Source of the DNA: an uncultured Clostridia bacterium
GTDB lineage: Bacteria; Bacillota; Clostridia; Oscillospirales; Ruminococcaceae
NCBI GenBank assembly: GCA_947175385.1
Contig: CAMWMN010000014.1
Coordinates: 1-32,368 of the forward strand
Direction of reading: 5' to 3'
DNA length: 32,368 nucleotides
Below the pieces are notes generated by a model that was not told where the DNA came from, did no database searches, and worked only from the letters and a program-made list of their open reading frames with translations. Positions 1 to 7,236 of this stretch are shown one piece after another; positions within the stretch are counted from its first letter, which is position 1; each line of letters begins with the position of its first letter. The translations under genes and the position numbers were made by a program.

Positions 1-123
1 GTCCCCCCACACCTCGGGGCGTAGGGGGTTCGCCCCCACATTAAGGGCGGCGGGAGTTCCCCGCATTGGGGTTTGGGGCAGTCCCCCGCTTTCCGCACCT
101 AAGGCGCAGTTTGTATACAGACT
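1..123. other. GC-rich non-coding edge sequence
   Basis: No gene is recognised here. The stretch is unusually rich in runs of G and C, with short hairpins such as GGGGGTTCGCCCCC near position 24-37. It may be part of a longer repeat or the downstream region of a gene outside the window; nothing more can be supported. Confidence 0.4.
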
Positions 124-157
124 AAAATCCCCCTCAAAAGAGAGGGGGATTTTTTTA
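124..157. terminator. Bidirectional intrinsic terminator
   Basis: The stem ATCCCCCTC (127-135) pairs with GAGGGGGAT (142-150) around a 6-nt loop. An A-run on the left and a T-run on the right make it usable from both directions. On the minus strand it directly follows the stop codon of the ABC exporter operon and should end that transcript. Confidence 0.85.
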
Positions 158-1909
158 CCCTTCCTGTCTGGAGCGTATCAGCTCCGCGTAGAAACCGTTG
201 TTTTGCATTAGTTCGGAGTGCGTTCCCTGTTCGACAATATGCCCCGATTTCATTACGAGAATGCAGTCCGCCTCGCGAATCGTGGACAAGCGGTGCGCGA
301 CAACGAAGCTCGTGCGCCCCTCCATCAGCTTGTCAAACGCGTTCTGTATCTTCATTTCAGTGCGTGTATCTATCGAGGACGTAGCCTCGTCCAGGATAAG
401 CATGGGCGGCAGCGTAAGCATTACGCGCGCGATTGAGAGAAGCTGCCTTTGCCCTTGAGAAAGCTCCGCGCTGTTGGTTATAACTGTGTCATAGCCCTGC
501 GGCAAACGCTTGATGAAACTGTGCGCGTGGGCGGCTTTCGCGGCGGCAATTATTTCGTCAAGAGTTGCATCGGGCTTGCCGTAGCTGATGTTGTCGCGGA
601 CTGTTCCCTCGAAGACCCATGTTTCCTGCAAGACGATTCCGAAGCTGCGCCGCAGACTGTTTCGGGTGATTGACTTGATAGGTTTCCCCGATACGCGTAT
701 CTCGCCGCTTGTAACGTCATAGAACCGCATTAACAGGTTGATAAGCGTGGTTTTTCCGCAGCCGGTCGGACCTACTATGGCAATATGCTGACCGCTCTTT
801 ACAGAGAGATTCAGATTCTCGATAAGCGGTTTTTCGGGGACGTAGGAGAAGTCCGCATTGGATATTTCCACGCGCCCGTCACATTCCGAAAGCGCGGGAT
901 TTTCCGTATCGGGAGTTTCCGCAGGCTCGTCAATCAGCGTGAAGATACGCGCCGCGGACGCTAGAGCGTTTTGCAGCTCGGTGATTACTCCCGAAATCTC
1001 GTTGAACGGCTTAGTATATTGGTTTGCGTATTGCAAAAAGCAGCTCAGGTCTCCGACGGTAAATCCGCCCGTCACCGCCTTTGCTGCGGAGAGCGCGCCA
1101 AACACGCCGACCCCCGCGTACACAAGCGAGTTTACGAAACGTGTACAGGGGTTCGTCAGCGCGGAGTAGAACTGCGCCATTCGTCCGCAGACGTTCAGGC
1201 GGTCGTTGATTTCTCCGAATTGCTCCTCGGCAGTTTTCTCAAATCCGAACGCTTTTATCAGACGCTGACTTCCGATATGCTCGTTGATATAGCCTGTAAG
1301 CTCGCCTTTTATCACGGACTGCTCTTTGAATTTCTTAAAGCATAGACGCGAAATAATTGCCGCGACCGCGAACGACAGCGGAGTAATGCACACGACCACC
1401 AACGCGATTTGCCAGTTGAGCGAAATCATAAACACTAACGTTCCTATAATCGTGACGATACCCGTGAAGAACTGTTGAAAGCCTTGCAGCAAGCCGTCCG
1501 AAACCGCGTCTACATCGTTTACCACGCGGCTGATTATGTCGCCGTGGGAGTTTGCGTCAATGTATGCGAGCGGCAGTTTCTGCAAGTGGTTGAACACGTC
1601 CGTGCGAAGCCGCTTGACGGTGGTATGGGTGATTTTGTTCGTGAGGAAGTACATCAGCCATTGCAATAAAGCCGCAATCGGGATAATCATCGCAATCGTA
1701 ATTAGAATCGGAATCATTCGCCCGCTGTCGAGCTTTCCGACCGTTTCGCCGATACAGTCTATCGCCTTGCCGATTAAGACGGTGACATACAGCGACAGCA
1801 GAACGCTCCCCGATGCGCAGACAATCGCGCTGATTATCTGCGGTATCTGCCCCTTCATATATCGCAGAATCCGCCCAAGGGCGCTTTTTTTGTTCATTCG
1901 GTTATTCAT
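155..1909 (-). CDS. ABC exporter half-transporter, canonical subunit (LmrD/BmrD-like)
   Basis: This is a 584-aa fused membrane and ATPase half-transporter, probably a multidrug or lipid exporter in the cytoplasmic membrane working as a heterodimer with the gene just upstream. An ABC type 1 membrane domain fills roughly residues 15-330. The ATPase domain has Walker A GPTGCGKTT (380-388), signature LSQGQ (483-487, a departure from LSGGQ), Walker B LILDE with the catalytic Glu, and H-loop His539. I chose the ATG at 1909 over the longer frame opening at 2029. It has AGGAGG nine bases upstream, and the extra N-terminal 40 residues lie entirely inside the preceding gene. The two genes overlap by 8 bp in an ATGAATAA junction, which indicates translational coupling. 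Substrate unknown. Confidence 0.93.
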   Translation of the reverse strand: MNNRMNKKSALGRILRYMKGQIPQIISAIVCASGSVLLSLYVTVLIGKAIDCIGETVGKLDSGRMIPILITIAMIIPIAALLQWLMYFLTNKITHTTVKRLRTDVFNHLQKLPLAYIDANSHGDIISRVVNDVDAVSDGLLQGFQQFFTGIVTIIGTLVFMISLNWQIALVVVCITPLSFAVAAIISRLCFKKFKEQSVIKGELTGYINEHIGSQRLIKAFGFEKTAEEQFGEINDRLNVCGRMAQFYSALTNPCTRFVNSLVYAGVGVFGALSAAKAVTGGFTVGDLSCFLQYANQYTKPFNEISGVITELQNALASAARIFTLIDEPAETPDTENPALSECDGRVEISNADFSYVPEKPLIENLNLSVKSGQHIAIVGPTGCGKTTLINLLMRFYDVTSGEIRVSGKPIKSITRNSLRRSFGIVLQETWVFEGTVRDNISYGKPDATLDEIIAAAKAAHAHSFIKRLPQGYDTVITNSAELSQGQRQLLSIARVMLTLPPMLILDEATSSIDTRTEMKIQNAFDKLMEGRTSFVVAHRLSTIREADCILVMKSGHIVEQGTHSELMQNNGFYAELIRSRQEG

Positions 1910-3635
1910 CGCCCATCGCCTCCTGTTCGCGCAGTTCCTCCTCGGAGTATTGAGTAGCGCAGATTTCGTGATATACGTCACAAGTGCGGAGCAGCTCCGC
2001 ATGAGTGCCGATTCCGACCGCTTTTCCATCGTCCAGTACGATGATTTTGTTTGCGTGCATTATGGAATTTGCTCTCTGCGAGATGATAACACAAGTCATC
2101 GGGAGCGCGCGCAAAGCCTTTCTCAAAGCCGCGTCCGTGGCATAGTCGAGAGCCGAGGAGCTGTCGTCCAGAATCAGAATCTCGGGATTTTGCGCCAACG
2201 CTCTCGCGATAGTCAGACGTTGCTTTTGTCCGCCCGAAAAGTTCTTGCCGCCCTCCTGAACGCGGAAATCCAGGTCTTTCGCAAAGTCCGCCTGAGCGAT
2301 TTCCAGAGCCTTGTAAATCCGGTCGTCCGTTACATTAGGATTCCCCAATGACATATTCTCACGCAAAGAGCCGCTTAACAGTTCCGCTTTCTGCGGCACG
2401 ATTCCGATGAGTTTACGGAGTTCCTCCGTTGGGTAATCGCGGACATTCACGCCGTTGATTTTTACCGCGCCCTTGCCCGCGTCATAAAATCTGCATATCA
2501 GCGAGGCAAGCGTGGATTTTCCCGAACCTGTGCCGCCGATTATTCCAAGCGTTTCGCCGCGCTTCAGCGTGAATGAAATCCCCTCAACCGCCGTTTCCCC
2601 GCCGATGTACGAAAAATCCACATTGTCGAACTCGATAGAGGGAGCGTTTTCGTCCTGTTCGGGGGAGCTTTCCGCGCCGACCACCGAGGGCTGCATATCA
2701 AAAATCTCGTTGATTCGCGCCGCGCTTGCAACGGTCTTGGTGAATATGCTCACAAGATTCGCCACCACAACCAGCGCAAGGGAAATCTGCGTCATATAGT
2801 TGACAAGCGCGATTACCTTACCGCCCGTCATTCCGTCAATACCAAGATTGGTGAAATCCGCGCCGAAGTACACGATAAGCAGATACGCGACATTAACTGC
2901 AATGAAAATCGCGGGATTCAGCAGCGCGTTTATTCGTCCCGCTTTAACGGCGAATTTTCGGTACTCCTCGGCGGTTTCGTCAAAGCGCTCCTTTTCGTAA
3001 TCTTGCCGCGAGAACGCGCGCACCACGCGCACTCCCGACAGATTCTCCCCTGTGATACGCGAGATTCCGTCCAGTGACTTCTGCTGCTTTTTGTAGAGCT
3101 TTACTGTAACCCTCATAATCGGATACATCACAAGAACGATCACCGCCATTGCTCCAAAGAAAATCAGCGACAGCCGCGGGGAAATCGTAAAGCTCATAAT
3201 CGTTGCGCCCACAACCAGAAACGGCGCGCGGACAACCAAACGAATCAGCATTGCGACCGTGTTCTGAACATTGTTCACGTCATTAGTGATTCGTGTAATC
3301 GGCGCGGAAGTGCCGAGCTTGTCAAGCTCCGCGTGGGATAATGAATTGATATGACGATACAAATCCGCGCGCAGGCGCGTTCCGACACCTTGCGACGCAA
3401 CACTTGCCATATATTGGCAAACCAACGCGCAGCACAATCCCACAACCGCCAGTCCCACGAGAATCAGCCCGTGCTGCCAAATATACACAGTATCGCCATT
3501 CGCGATTCCCACATCGATTATCTGCGCCATAACCAATGGCACAATCAGCTCGAACACCGCTTCGGTCAGCTTGCACAACGGACCTATCGTTACGTTCAGC
3601 TTAAACTCTTTCAAATATCTAGCAAGTCGAAACAT
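1902..3635 (-). CDS. ABC exporter half-transporter, degenerate-site subunit (LmrC/BmrC-like)
   Basis: This 577-aa protein has an N-terminal ABC type 1 membrane domain (about residues 15-300) and a C-terminal ATPase domain. Walker A is GGTGSGKST (367-375) and the signature is FSGGQ (466-470). Walker B reads ILILDD, so Asp491 replaces the catalytic Glu. The H-loop has Gln520 (ISQR) in place of His. Together with LSQGQ in the partner, this is the pattern of heterodimeric exporters of the TM287/288 and LmrCD type, in which one of the two ATP sites is hydrolytically impaired. It is the first gene of the two-gene operon. Its start lies behind AAGGAG supplied by the tail of a structured repeat element, within a leader of about 270 nt running from the promoter at 3911-3939. 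Confidence 0.93.
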   Translation of the reverse strand: MFRLARYLKEFKLNVTIGPLCKLTEAVFELIVPLVMAQIIDVGIANGDTVYIWQHGLILVGLAVVGLCCALVCQYMASVASQGVGTRLRADLYRHINSLSHAELDKLGTSAPITRITNDVNNVQNTVAMLIRLVVRAPFLVVGATIMSFTISPRLSLIFFGAMAVIVLVMYPIMRVTVKLYKKQQKSLDGISRITGENLSGVRVVRAFSRQDYEKERFDETAEEYRKFAVKAGRINALLNPAIFIAVNVAYLLIVYFGADFTNLGIDGMTGGKVIALVNYMTQISLALVVVANLVSIFTKTVASAARINEIFDMQPSVVGAESSPEQDENAPSIEFDNVDFSYIGGETAVEGISFTLKRGETLGIIGGTGSGKSTLASLICRFYDAGKGAVKINGVNVRDYPTEELRKLIGIVPQKAELLSGSLRENMSLGNPNVTDDRIYKALEIAQADFAKDLDFRVQEGGKNFSGGQKQRLTIARALAQNPEILILDDSSSALDYATDAALRKALRALPMTCVIISQRANSIMHANKIIVLDDGKAVGIGTHAELLRTCDVYHEICATQYSEEELREQEAMGDE

Positions 3636-3640
3636 CTTAA

Positions 3641-3767
3641 CTCCTTATTATAATGGCAAATCCGAAACCGCACAGATGAAATCCGCTTTGCGGATTTCAT
3701 CTGTGCTTGCTGAGCGACTCCCAACACCACTTCGTGGTGTTGGACGCCGCTCTCATTTCGGATTTGC
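3641..3767 (-). repeat. Three-way-junction repeat, copy A (upstream of ABC exporter)
   Basis: On the minus strand the outer stem GCAAATCCGAAA pairs perfectly with TTTCGGATTTGC. Inside are two hairpins. Arm 1 has GAGCG/CGCTC at its base and CCAACACCAC-gaa-GTGGTGTTGG at its tip. Arm 2 is a 17-bp stem starting GCACAGATG with an AAA loop. The tail runs CCATTATAATAAGGAG into the start codon, so the element supplies the ribosome binding site. Confidence 0.85.
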
Positions 3768-3910
3768 ACTAATCACCGGTAGGTTGCTTTTGATTATTAC
3801 GCGCCAAAACTTCTCTCCATAAGGCTGCTTTGGGTTATAACGAGCTATAACTGCACCCCGTAAGGTTGTTATGGAATTTTGCGCTGCTAATTGTCAATTC
3901 TACATTATAG

Positions 3911-3939
3911 ATTATAATATATTTTTCCCAATTTGTAAA
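3911..3939 (-). promoter_or_regulatory. Promoter of the ABC exporter operon
   Basis: On the minus strand, TTTACA (3939-3934) and TATAAT (3916-3911) are separated by 17 bp. Predicted transcription starts near 3904, giving a leader of about 270 nt that contains repeat copy A. Confidence 0.7.
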
Positions 3940-3969
3940 GATATTTCTTGACTTTTTTCAAAAAATTAG
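3922..3969. repeat. 48-bp imperfect direct repeat, left copy
   Basis: This starts TTTTTCCCA and contains the invariant block GTAAAGATATTTCTTGAC, then a T-run and an A-run. It matches 4771-4818 closely over its full length. The two copies flank the Xre/zinc-ribbon module. Confidence 0.8.
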
Positions 3970-3998
3970 CGGCAAATCGTTATAAGGCGATTTGCCGC
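3969..3998 (-). terminator. Terminator of the zinc-ribbon gene
   Basis: An 11-bp perfect stem, GCGGCAAATCG with CGATTTGCCGC, encloses an 8-nt loop. Read on the minus strand it is followed by TAATTTTTTG, just after the stop codon at 4006. Confidence 0.75.
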
Positions 3999-4005
3999 AG
4001 ACTAT

Positions 4006-4421
4006 TTATTTTTGAGGGTTGATTTTCGATTTGCCCTTGGCTCTGCCACAGTTCGTACAAAATTCACAGTCCGGGTCGTTGAGTTGTCTGCAATTTCCGC
4101 ATTCCCACGTTTCATCATCGTATTCCATATATGCGGAGGGTTGAGCCGTTCGAACCGAAATCGGTTCGAGAATTTCAGTTCCTCTTTCGGCGATGGTTAC
4201 AATATTGTACGCCATTTCAATTATAAGTCCCCAAATCATATGCGTTGCCAACACAACCAATACTCCACAGCAGTTGTTAGCAAAAACGCTAAAAACCACC
4301 ATGAACCATTCTTTTTCGCGAACACAATCGCCAGAACAATCACGGATATAAAACCAATGACCATACTGATTGTAAGCAATTTGCGATTGTTTTTTAGCCA
4401 AAATTTCTTTGATTTTTTCAT
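4006..4421 (-). pseudogene. Zinc-ribbon membrane protein, apparently frameshifted
   Basis: The frame from ATG 4421 (good SD AGAGGAAA) encodes a Lys-rich start and a hydrophobic membrane segment (KLLTISMVIGFISVIVLAIVF), then stops at 4236. A second frame continues from the same region to 4006 and carries another hydrophobic stretch and a C-terminal zinc ribbon (WECGNC ... CEFCTNC, three CxxC pairs). The second frame has only an improbable TTG start inside the first, so the simplest reading is one protein of about 138 residues broken by a single-base indel near 4240-4290. A sequencing error or programmed shift is possible. Its perfect consensus promoter and terminator argue that the locus was recently functional. 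Function unknown; it is probably controlled by the divergent Xre repressor. Confidence 0.6.
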
Positions 4422-4433
4422 AATTTCCTCTTT

Positions 4434-4454
4434 AATATCCCTATTTGGGATATT
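4434..4454. promoter_or_regulatory. Second inverted repeat in the divergent control region
   Basis: AATATCCC and GGGATATT form a perfect 8-5-8 inverted repeat centred 24 bp from the main operator. It lies at about +1 to +16 of the minus-strand transcript, where a bound repressor would block transcription. Confidence 0.5.
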
Positions 4455-4457
4455 TTT

Positions 4458-4478
4458 ATTATACCATATTGGTATAAT
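4458..4478. promoter_or_regulatory. Palindromic operator holding both divergent -10 boxes
   Basis: ATTATACCA and TGGTATAAT form a perfect 9-3-9 inverted repeat. Its two ends are the TATAAT boxes of the minus-strand and plus-strand promoters. One bound dimer, presumably the adjacent Xre protein, would shut both genes. Confidence 0.65.
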
Positions 4479-4486
4479 TCTGTCAA
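4458..4486 (-). promoter_or_regulatory. Consensus promoter of the zinc-ribbon gene
   Basis: On the minus strand, TTGACA (4486-4481), a 17-bp spacer and TATAAT (4463-4458) give a perfect sigma-A consensus. The -35 box overlaps the ribosome binding site of the divergent Xre gene. Confidence 0.85.
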
Positions 4487-4490
4487 GGGG

Positions 4491-4712
4491 GTGATTAAAA
4501 TAATTTTCAGATTAAAGGAATTGAGAAAGCAGCATCATATATCGCAAGTGCGTCTTGCAATAGACCTCGACACATTTCAGAACACGATAAGCCGTTATGA
4601 AACACTTGAACGGCAGGCAGATTACGAAACATTGATTGCCATTGCGGATTATTTTGGAGTATCGCTTGATTACCTCTTTGGACGCACAGACAATCCCAAA
4701 ATCAACCAATAA
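4491..4712 (+). CDS. Small Xre-family HTH regulator
   Basis: This 73-aa protein is almost entirely one Cro/C1-type helix-turn-helix domain (RLKELRKQHHISQVRLA, then NTISRYETLERQADYETLIAIADYFGVSLDYLFGRTD). It is expected to bind DNA as a dimer and probably represses itself and the divergent zinc-ribbon gene through the operator at 4458-4478. The start is uncertain. GTG at 4491 lies inside the near-perfect SD AAGGGGGTGAT (4485-4495), which is too close to use. In-frame ATA (4500) or ATT (4503) codons sit at normal spacing and would start the protein directly at the helix-turn-helix. Confidence 0.85.
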   Translation: MIKIIFRLKELRKQHHISQVRLAIDLDTFQNTISRYETLERQADYETLIAIADYFGVSLDYLFGRTDNPKINQ

Positions 4713-4770
4713 GTCCGTAAGAGTATAACTTGAGCAGTCGGAGGACAATCTTTGTGCGGTATTGCCTTAA

Positions 4771-4818
4771 TTTTTCCCATTTAGTAAAGATATTTCTTGA
4801 CATTTTTTGAAAAATGAG
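4771..4818. repeat. 48-bp imperfect direct repeat, right copy
   Basis: This matches 3922-3969, including the identical block GTAAAGATATTTCTTGAC. It also contributes the -35 box of the following gene's promoter. Confidence 0.8.
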
Positions 4819-4825
4819 GTAAAAT
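4797..4825 (+). promoter_or_regulatory. Promoter of the esterase-like gene
   Basis: TTGACA (4797-4802), a 17-bp spacer and TAAAAT (4820-4825) lie 65 bp before the ATG at 4890. Confidence 0.8.
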
Positions 4826-4889
4826 ATAAACAAGGCAAAATATTCATTTGATTTCATACGGATTAATCCCGATAGGAGGGCGAATTGAA

Positions 4890-6194
4890 ATGAGGTTTCA
4901 AGTTTCAGCGATGTTTTCGGACAATATGGTACTTCAGCGCGGAAAGAATATTCGCGTGTTCGGCACGGGCGAGGACGGCGTAAAAATTACCGCGCAGCTA
5001 TGCGGATTCACCACCTCCTGCACTGTGGCAAACGGGAAGTGGCGGTTGGTATTCCCGCCGATGGGCGCATGCCGATTCACCAATCTCACGCTTACCGATG
5101 ACGAAACAGACGATGAGATCGTCTTTGAGAGAGTCGCGATTGGCGAGGTGTGGCTGGTTTGCGGCGGCGCGGGAATGGAGCCGCCATTGGAGGACGGCAC
5201 GTCCGAGCCTTCTCCCGAGGAGCCTGCGGACGTGAGATGTTACGCAATACCGCGCCGCACGGTGTTGGACGAGGATTACGAATCTGCGCTTAAAGCGGCA
5301 AAATGGAGCGACTTCAACAACGGCGGATACAACGGCAGCGCCGCCGGATTTTACTTTGCGAAAACAATGTCGGAATATCTGAACATCACGGTGGGGATAA
5401 TCGAGTGCCATTACGGTGAAACTCCCACGCTGAGCTGGCTTAATACGGAGGGCATTGGCGATGTCGCGACTGTTTTGTCGGGGGTCGCTCCGGACGCTCC
5501 GCGCGGCAAGCTCTCGCCGGGCGTGCTTTTCGAGAGCTTGATCAAGCCCGTTTGCCCGTATACGCTGAGCGGTGTATTGTGGTATCACGGCGAGGCGGAC
5601 GGCGAACGCGCGAACGCGCATTTTATGAATCTCGTTCAGGTTATTGACAGATGGCGCGAGGCTTGGGGAAATCACGGGCTGACGTTTATTATCGGGCAGC
5701 TTCCGATGCTTGGCGATAAACCCGATGACGGCGATGAATATCCCCTTATCCGCGAGGCGCAGATGAAGATGTACGATATTTTCAAGAATATGGGGATCTG
5801 CGTGCTGTTGGACTGCGCCGACCGCAAGTACGCCCACGAGGTTGGGCGGCGGTTTGCAATGCAGGCGCTGAACATCATCAACGGCGGCTGTGACGGAGCG
5901 TGCGCGCCGACTCTCAAGGACGCGATCTGGCGCGGCGATACCGTGGAGCTTCAGTTCAATGACGCGCGCGGCGGATTCAAGGTGGAGGGTGATGAGCCGG
6001 GCGGATTCGAGGTCTGCGGAACAGACGGCGTGTATTATCCAGCCATTGCGGACGTTTCGGGCGAGAAAATCTTCCTCACCTGTGAGCAGGTTTCTCAGCC
6101 CGTGGCTGTGAGGTATCTATGGCGGAATAATGCCGAAATCCATATCAAGAGTATGTTCGGACTGCCCATAGTACCGTTCAGAATCACTATGTAA
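4890..6194 (+). CDS. Sialate O-acetylesterase-like protein with altered active site
   Basis: This 434-aa protein has the layout of the SASA/DUF303 sialate O-acetylesterase family, which removes acetyl groups from glycans such as sialic acids. There is an N-terminal beta domain (MFSDNMVLQRGK at 8-19), an SGNH-hydrolase fold (about 85-330) and a C-terminal beta region. Landmarks are VWLVCGGAGMEPPL, WYHGEADGERA, FIIGQLPML and IREAQMKMY. The usual GQSNM nucleophile motif reads GGAGM (92-96), so Ala94 replaces Ser. WYQGESN reads WYHGEAD, and the DxxHP-x-K-x-x-VGRR catalytic His loop is shortened to DRKYAHEVGRR. It may be a non-catalytic binding protein. No signal peptide is seen, so it is probably cytoplasmic. 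ATG 4890 is preferred because AGGAGGG precedes it; an upstream in-frame start at 4848 has no SD. Confidence 0.8.
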   Translation: MRFQVSAMFSDNMVLQRGKNIRVFGTGEDGVKITAQLCGFTTSCTVANGKWRLVFPPMGACRFTNLTLTDDETDDEIVFERVAIGEVWLVCGGAGMEPPLEDGTSEPSPEEPADVRCYAIPRRTVLDEDYESALKAAKWSDFNNGGYNGSAAGFYFAKTMSEYLNITVGIIECHYGETPTLSWLNTEGIGDVATVLSGVAPDAPRGKLSPGVLFESLIKPVCPYTLSGVLWYHGEADGERANAHFMNLVQVIDRWREAWGNHGLTFIIGQLPMLGDKPDDGDEYPLIREAQMKMYDIFKNMGICVLLDCADRKYAHEVGRRFAMQALNIINGGCDGACAPTLKDAIWRGDTVELQFNDARGGFKVEGDEPGGFEVCGTDGVYYPAIADVSGEKIFLTCEQVSQPVAVRYLWRNNAEIHIKSMFGLPIVPFRITM

Positions 6195-6312
6195 TTTACA
6201 GTTGGCGGTTTTAACGTTATAACTACATTAACGCAATCTGCTTTTAAGATAAATAAATCCAAATCAACAATGCGGTGAGCGAGTTTAGTGCGTTATAACT
6301 TACAGCAAGTTA

Positions 6313-6368
6313 TTGGTGATTAGTGCAAACGCGCAGCGTTTGCACGGTTCGCAATTTGCCATTTAGAT
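6313..6368 (+). repeat. Truncated three-way-junction repeat, copy B0
   Basis: The left-end word GGTGATTAGTGCAAA is followed by one hairpin, GTGCAAACGC-gca-GCGTTTGCAC, then the right-end word GCAATTTGCCATTTAGATCA. It looks like an internally deleted copy lying in tandem before copy B. Its tail has lost AGGAG. Confidence 0.65.
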
Positions 6369-6370
6369 CA

Positions 6371-6462
6371 CAAATTCAAAACGCAAGCGTTGCCGAGCAC
6401 CGCGCAGCGGTGAGAGGTAACGCTTAGCGAGTGCTCTTGAATTTGCTATTTTAGATAAGGAG
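6371..6462 (+). repeat. Three-way-junction repeat, copy B (upstream of SDR)
   Basis: The outer stem CAAATTCAAAA pairs with CTTGAATTTG. Arm 1 is AAGCGTT / AACGCTT with tip GCACCGC-gca-GCGGTG. Arm 2 is reduced to a few bases. The tail TATTTTAGATAAGGAG ends in the SD of the next gene. Confidence 0.8.
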
Positions 6463-6468
6463 AAAAGA

Positions 6469-7236
6469 ATGATTGCATTGGTAACGGGCGCAAGCTCGGG
6501 AATCGGTCGTGATATTGCGCGGAGTCTGGCGCGTCACGGCGTGAACGTGATCCTCACGGCGCGCCGCCGCGACAGACTTGCGGAGCTTAAAAACGAGCTT
6601 ATCACGGAATTTGGTGTTAAGGCGATGTATATCACCGCCGATTTGTCGGACGAACGTCAAGTGTTCGCACTTTACAACGCGGTTAAGAAGTACAATATCG
6701 ATATTCTTGTGAACAATGCGGGATTCGGTGTGTTCGGTGAGTTCACCGAAACCGACCTTCGGAAAGAGATGGATATGGTGAATGTCAATATCCGCGCGTT
6801 TCATATTTTGTTCAAGTTATTCCTGAGGGATTTCAAGCGGCGCGACTGCGGATTTATACTCAATACCGCCAGTGCCGCGGGATTTCTGCCCGGACCGTGG
6901 TTTTCGTCCTACTACGCAAGCAAGGCATATGTGGTGAGAATGACGCAGGCCGTTCACGAGGAGCTAAGGAGAAAGCGCAGCAACGTTCACGTTTCGATGC
7001 TCTGCCCCGGACCCGTTGCCACGGAGTTCTCCGAAACCGCGCAAGTACGGTTCATGTCCGTGCCGTACTCCAGTGAGCGACTCGCGGAGCACGCAGTGCG
7101 TGAAATGTTCGGCGGAACATTGCTGATTACCGAAAACAAAATCTCCAAGGCGGGGATCCTGCTCGGAAAACTTCTTCCGGATAGTATTCTCGCGTGGGGA
7201 GCGGGTTGGTTTCAGTCGAAAAGAAAGAGGTCTTAA
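6469..7236 (+). CDS. SDR-family NAD(P)-dependent oxidoreductase
   Basis: This is a 255-aa classical short-chain dehydrogenase/reductase. It has the cofactor motif TGASSGIG (6-13), NNAG (82-85), catalytic Ser135 and the Tyr148-x-x-x-Lys152 pair (YYASK). Basic residues after the second strand (ARRRDR, 31-36) suggest a preference for NADP(H). The C-terminal tail is basic and hydrophobic (GILLGKLLPDSILAWGAGWFQSKRKRS), like SDRs of the DltE/YqjQ type that touch membranes. Substrate unknown. The stop overlaps the ATG of the following thioesterase by one base (TAATG), so the two are coupled and may act on the same acyl substrate. The SD comes from repeat copy B. Confidence 0.92.
   Translation: MIALVTGASSGIGRDIARSLARHGVNVILTARRRDRLAELKNELITEFGVKAMYITADLSDERQVFALYNAVKKYNIDILVNNAGFGVFGEFTETDLRKEMDMVNVNIRAFHILFKLFLRDFKRRDCGFILNTASAAGFLPGPWFSSYYASKAYVVRMTQAVHEELRRKRSNVHVSMLCPGPVATEFSETAQVRFMSVPYSSERLAEHAVREMFGGTLLITENKISKAGILLGKLLPDSILAWGAGWFQSKRKRS

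Larger units (their letters stand above)
3636..4005. other. Gene-free leader and terminator region (content)
   Basis: This 370-bp stretch has no gene. Read on the minus strand it holds the terminator of the zinc-ribbon gene (3969-3998), a promoter (3911-3939), an untranslated leader, and a three-way-junction repeat (3641-3767) ending at the ABC exporter start. Positions 3780-3900 are leader with no recognised motif, though they contain repeated TTATAAC/GTTATA words also seen at 6210-6310. Confidence 0.7.

Noticed and set aside
1536-2351. 271-aa plus-strand ORF
   Set aside because: It spans the junction of the two ABC exporter genes on the opposite strand and shows no domain.
4998-5837. 279-aa minus-strand ORF
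   Set aside because: It is antisense to the esterase-like gene, lacks an SD and shows no domain.
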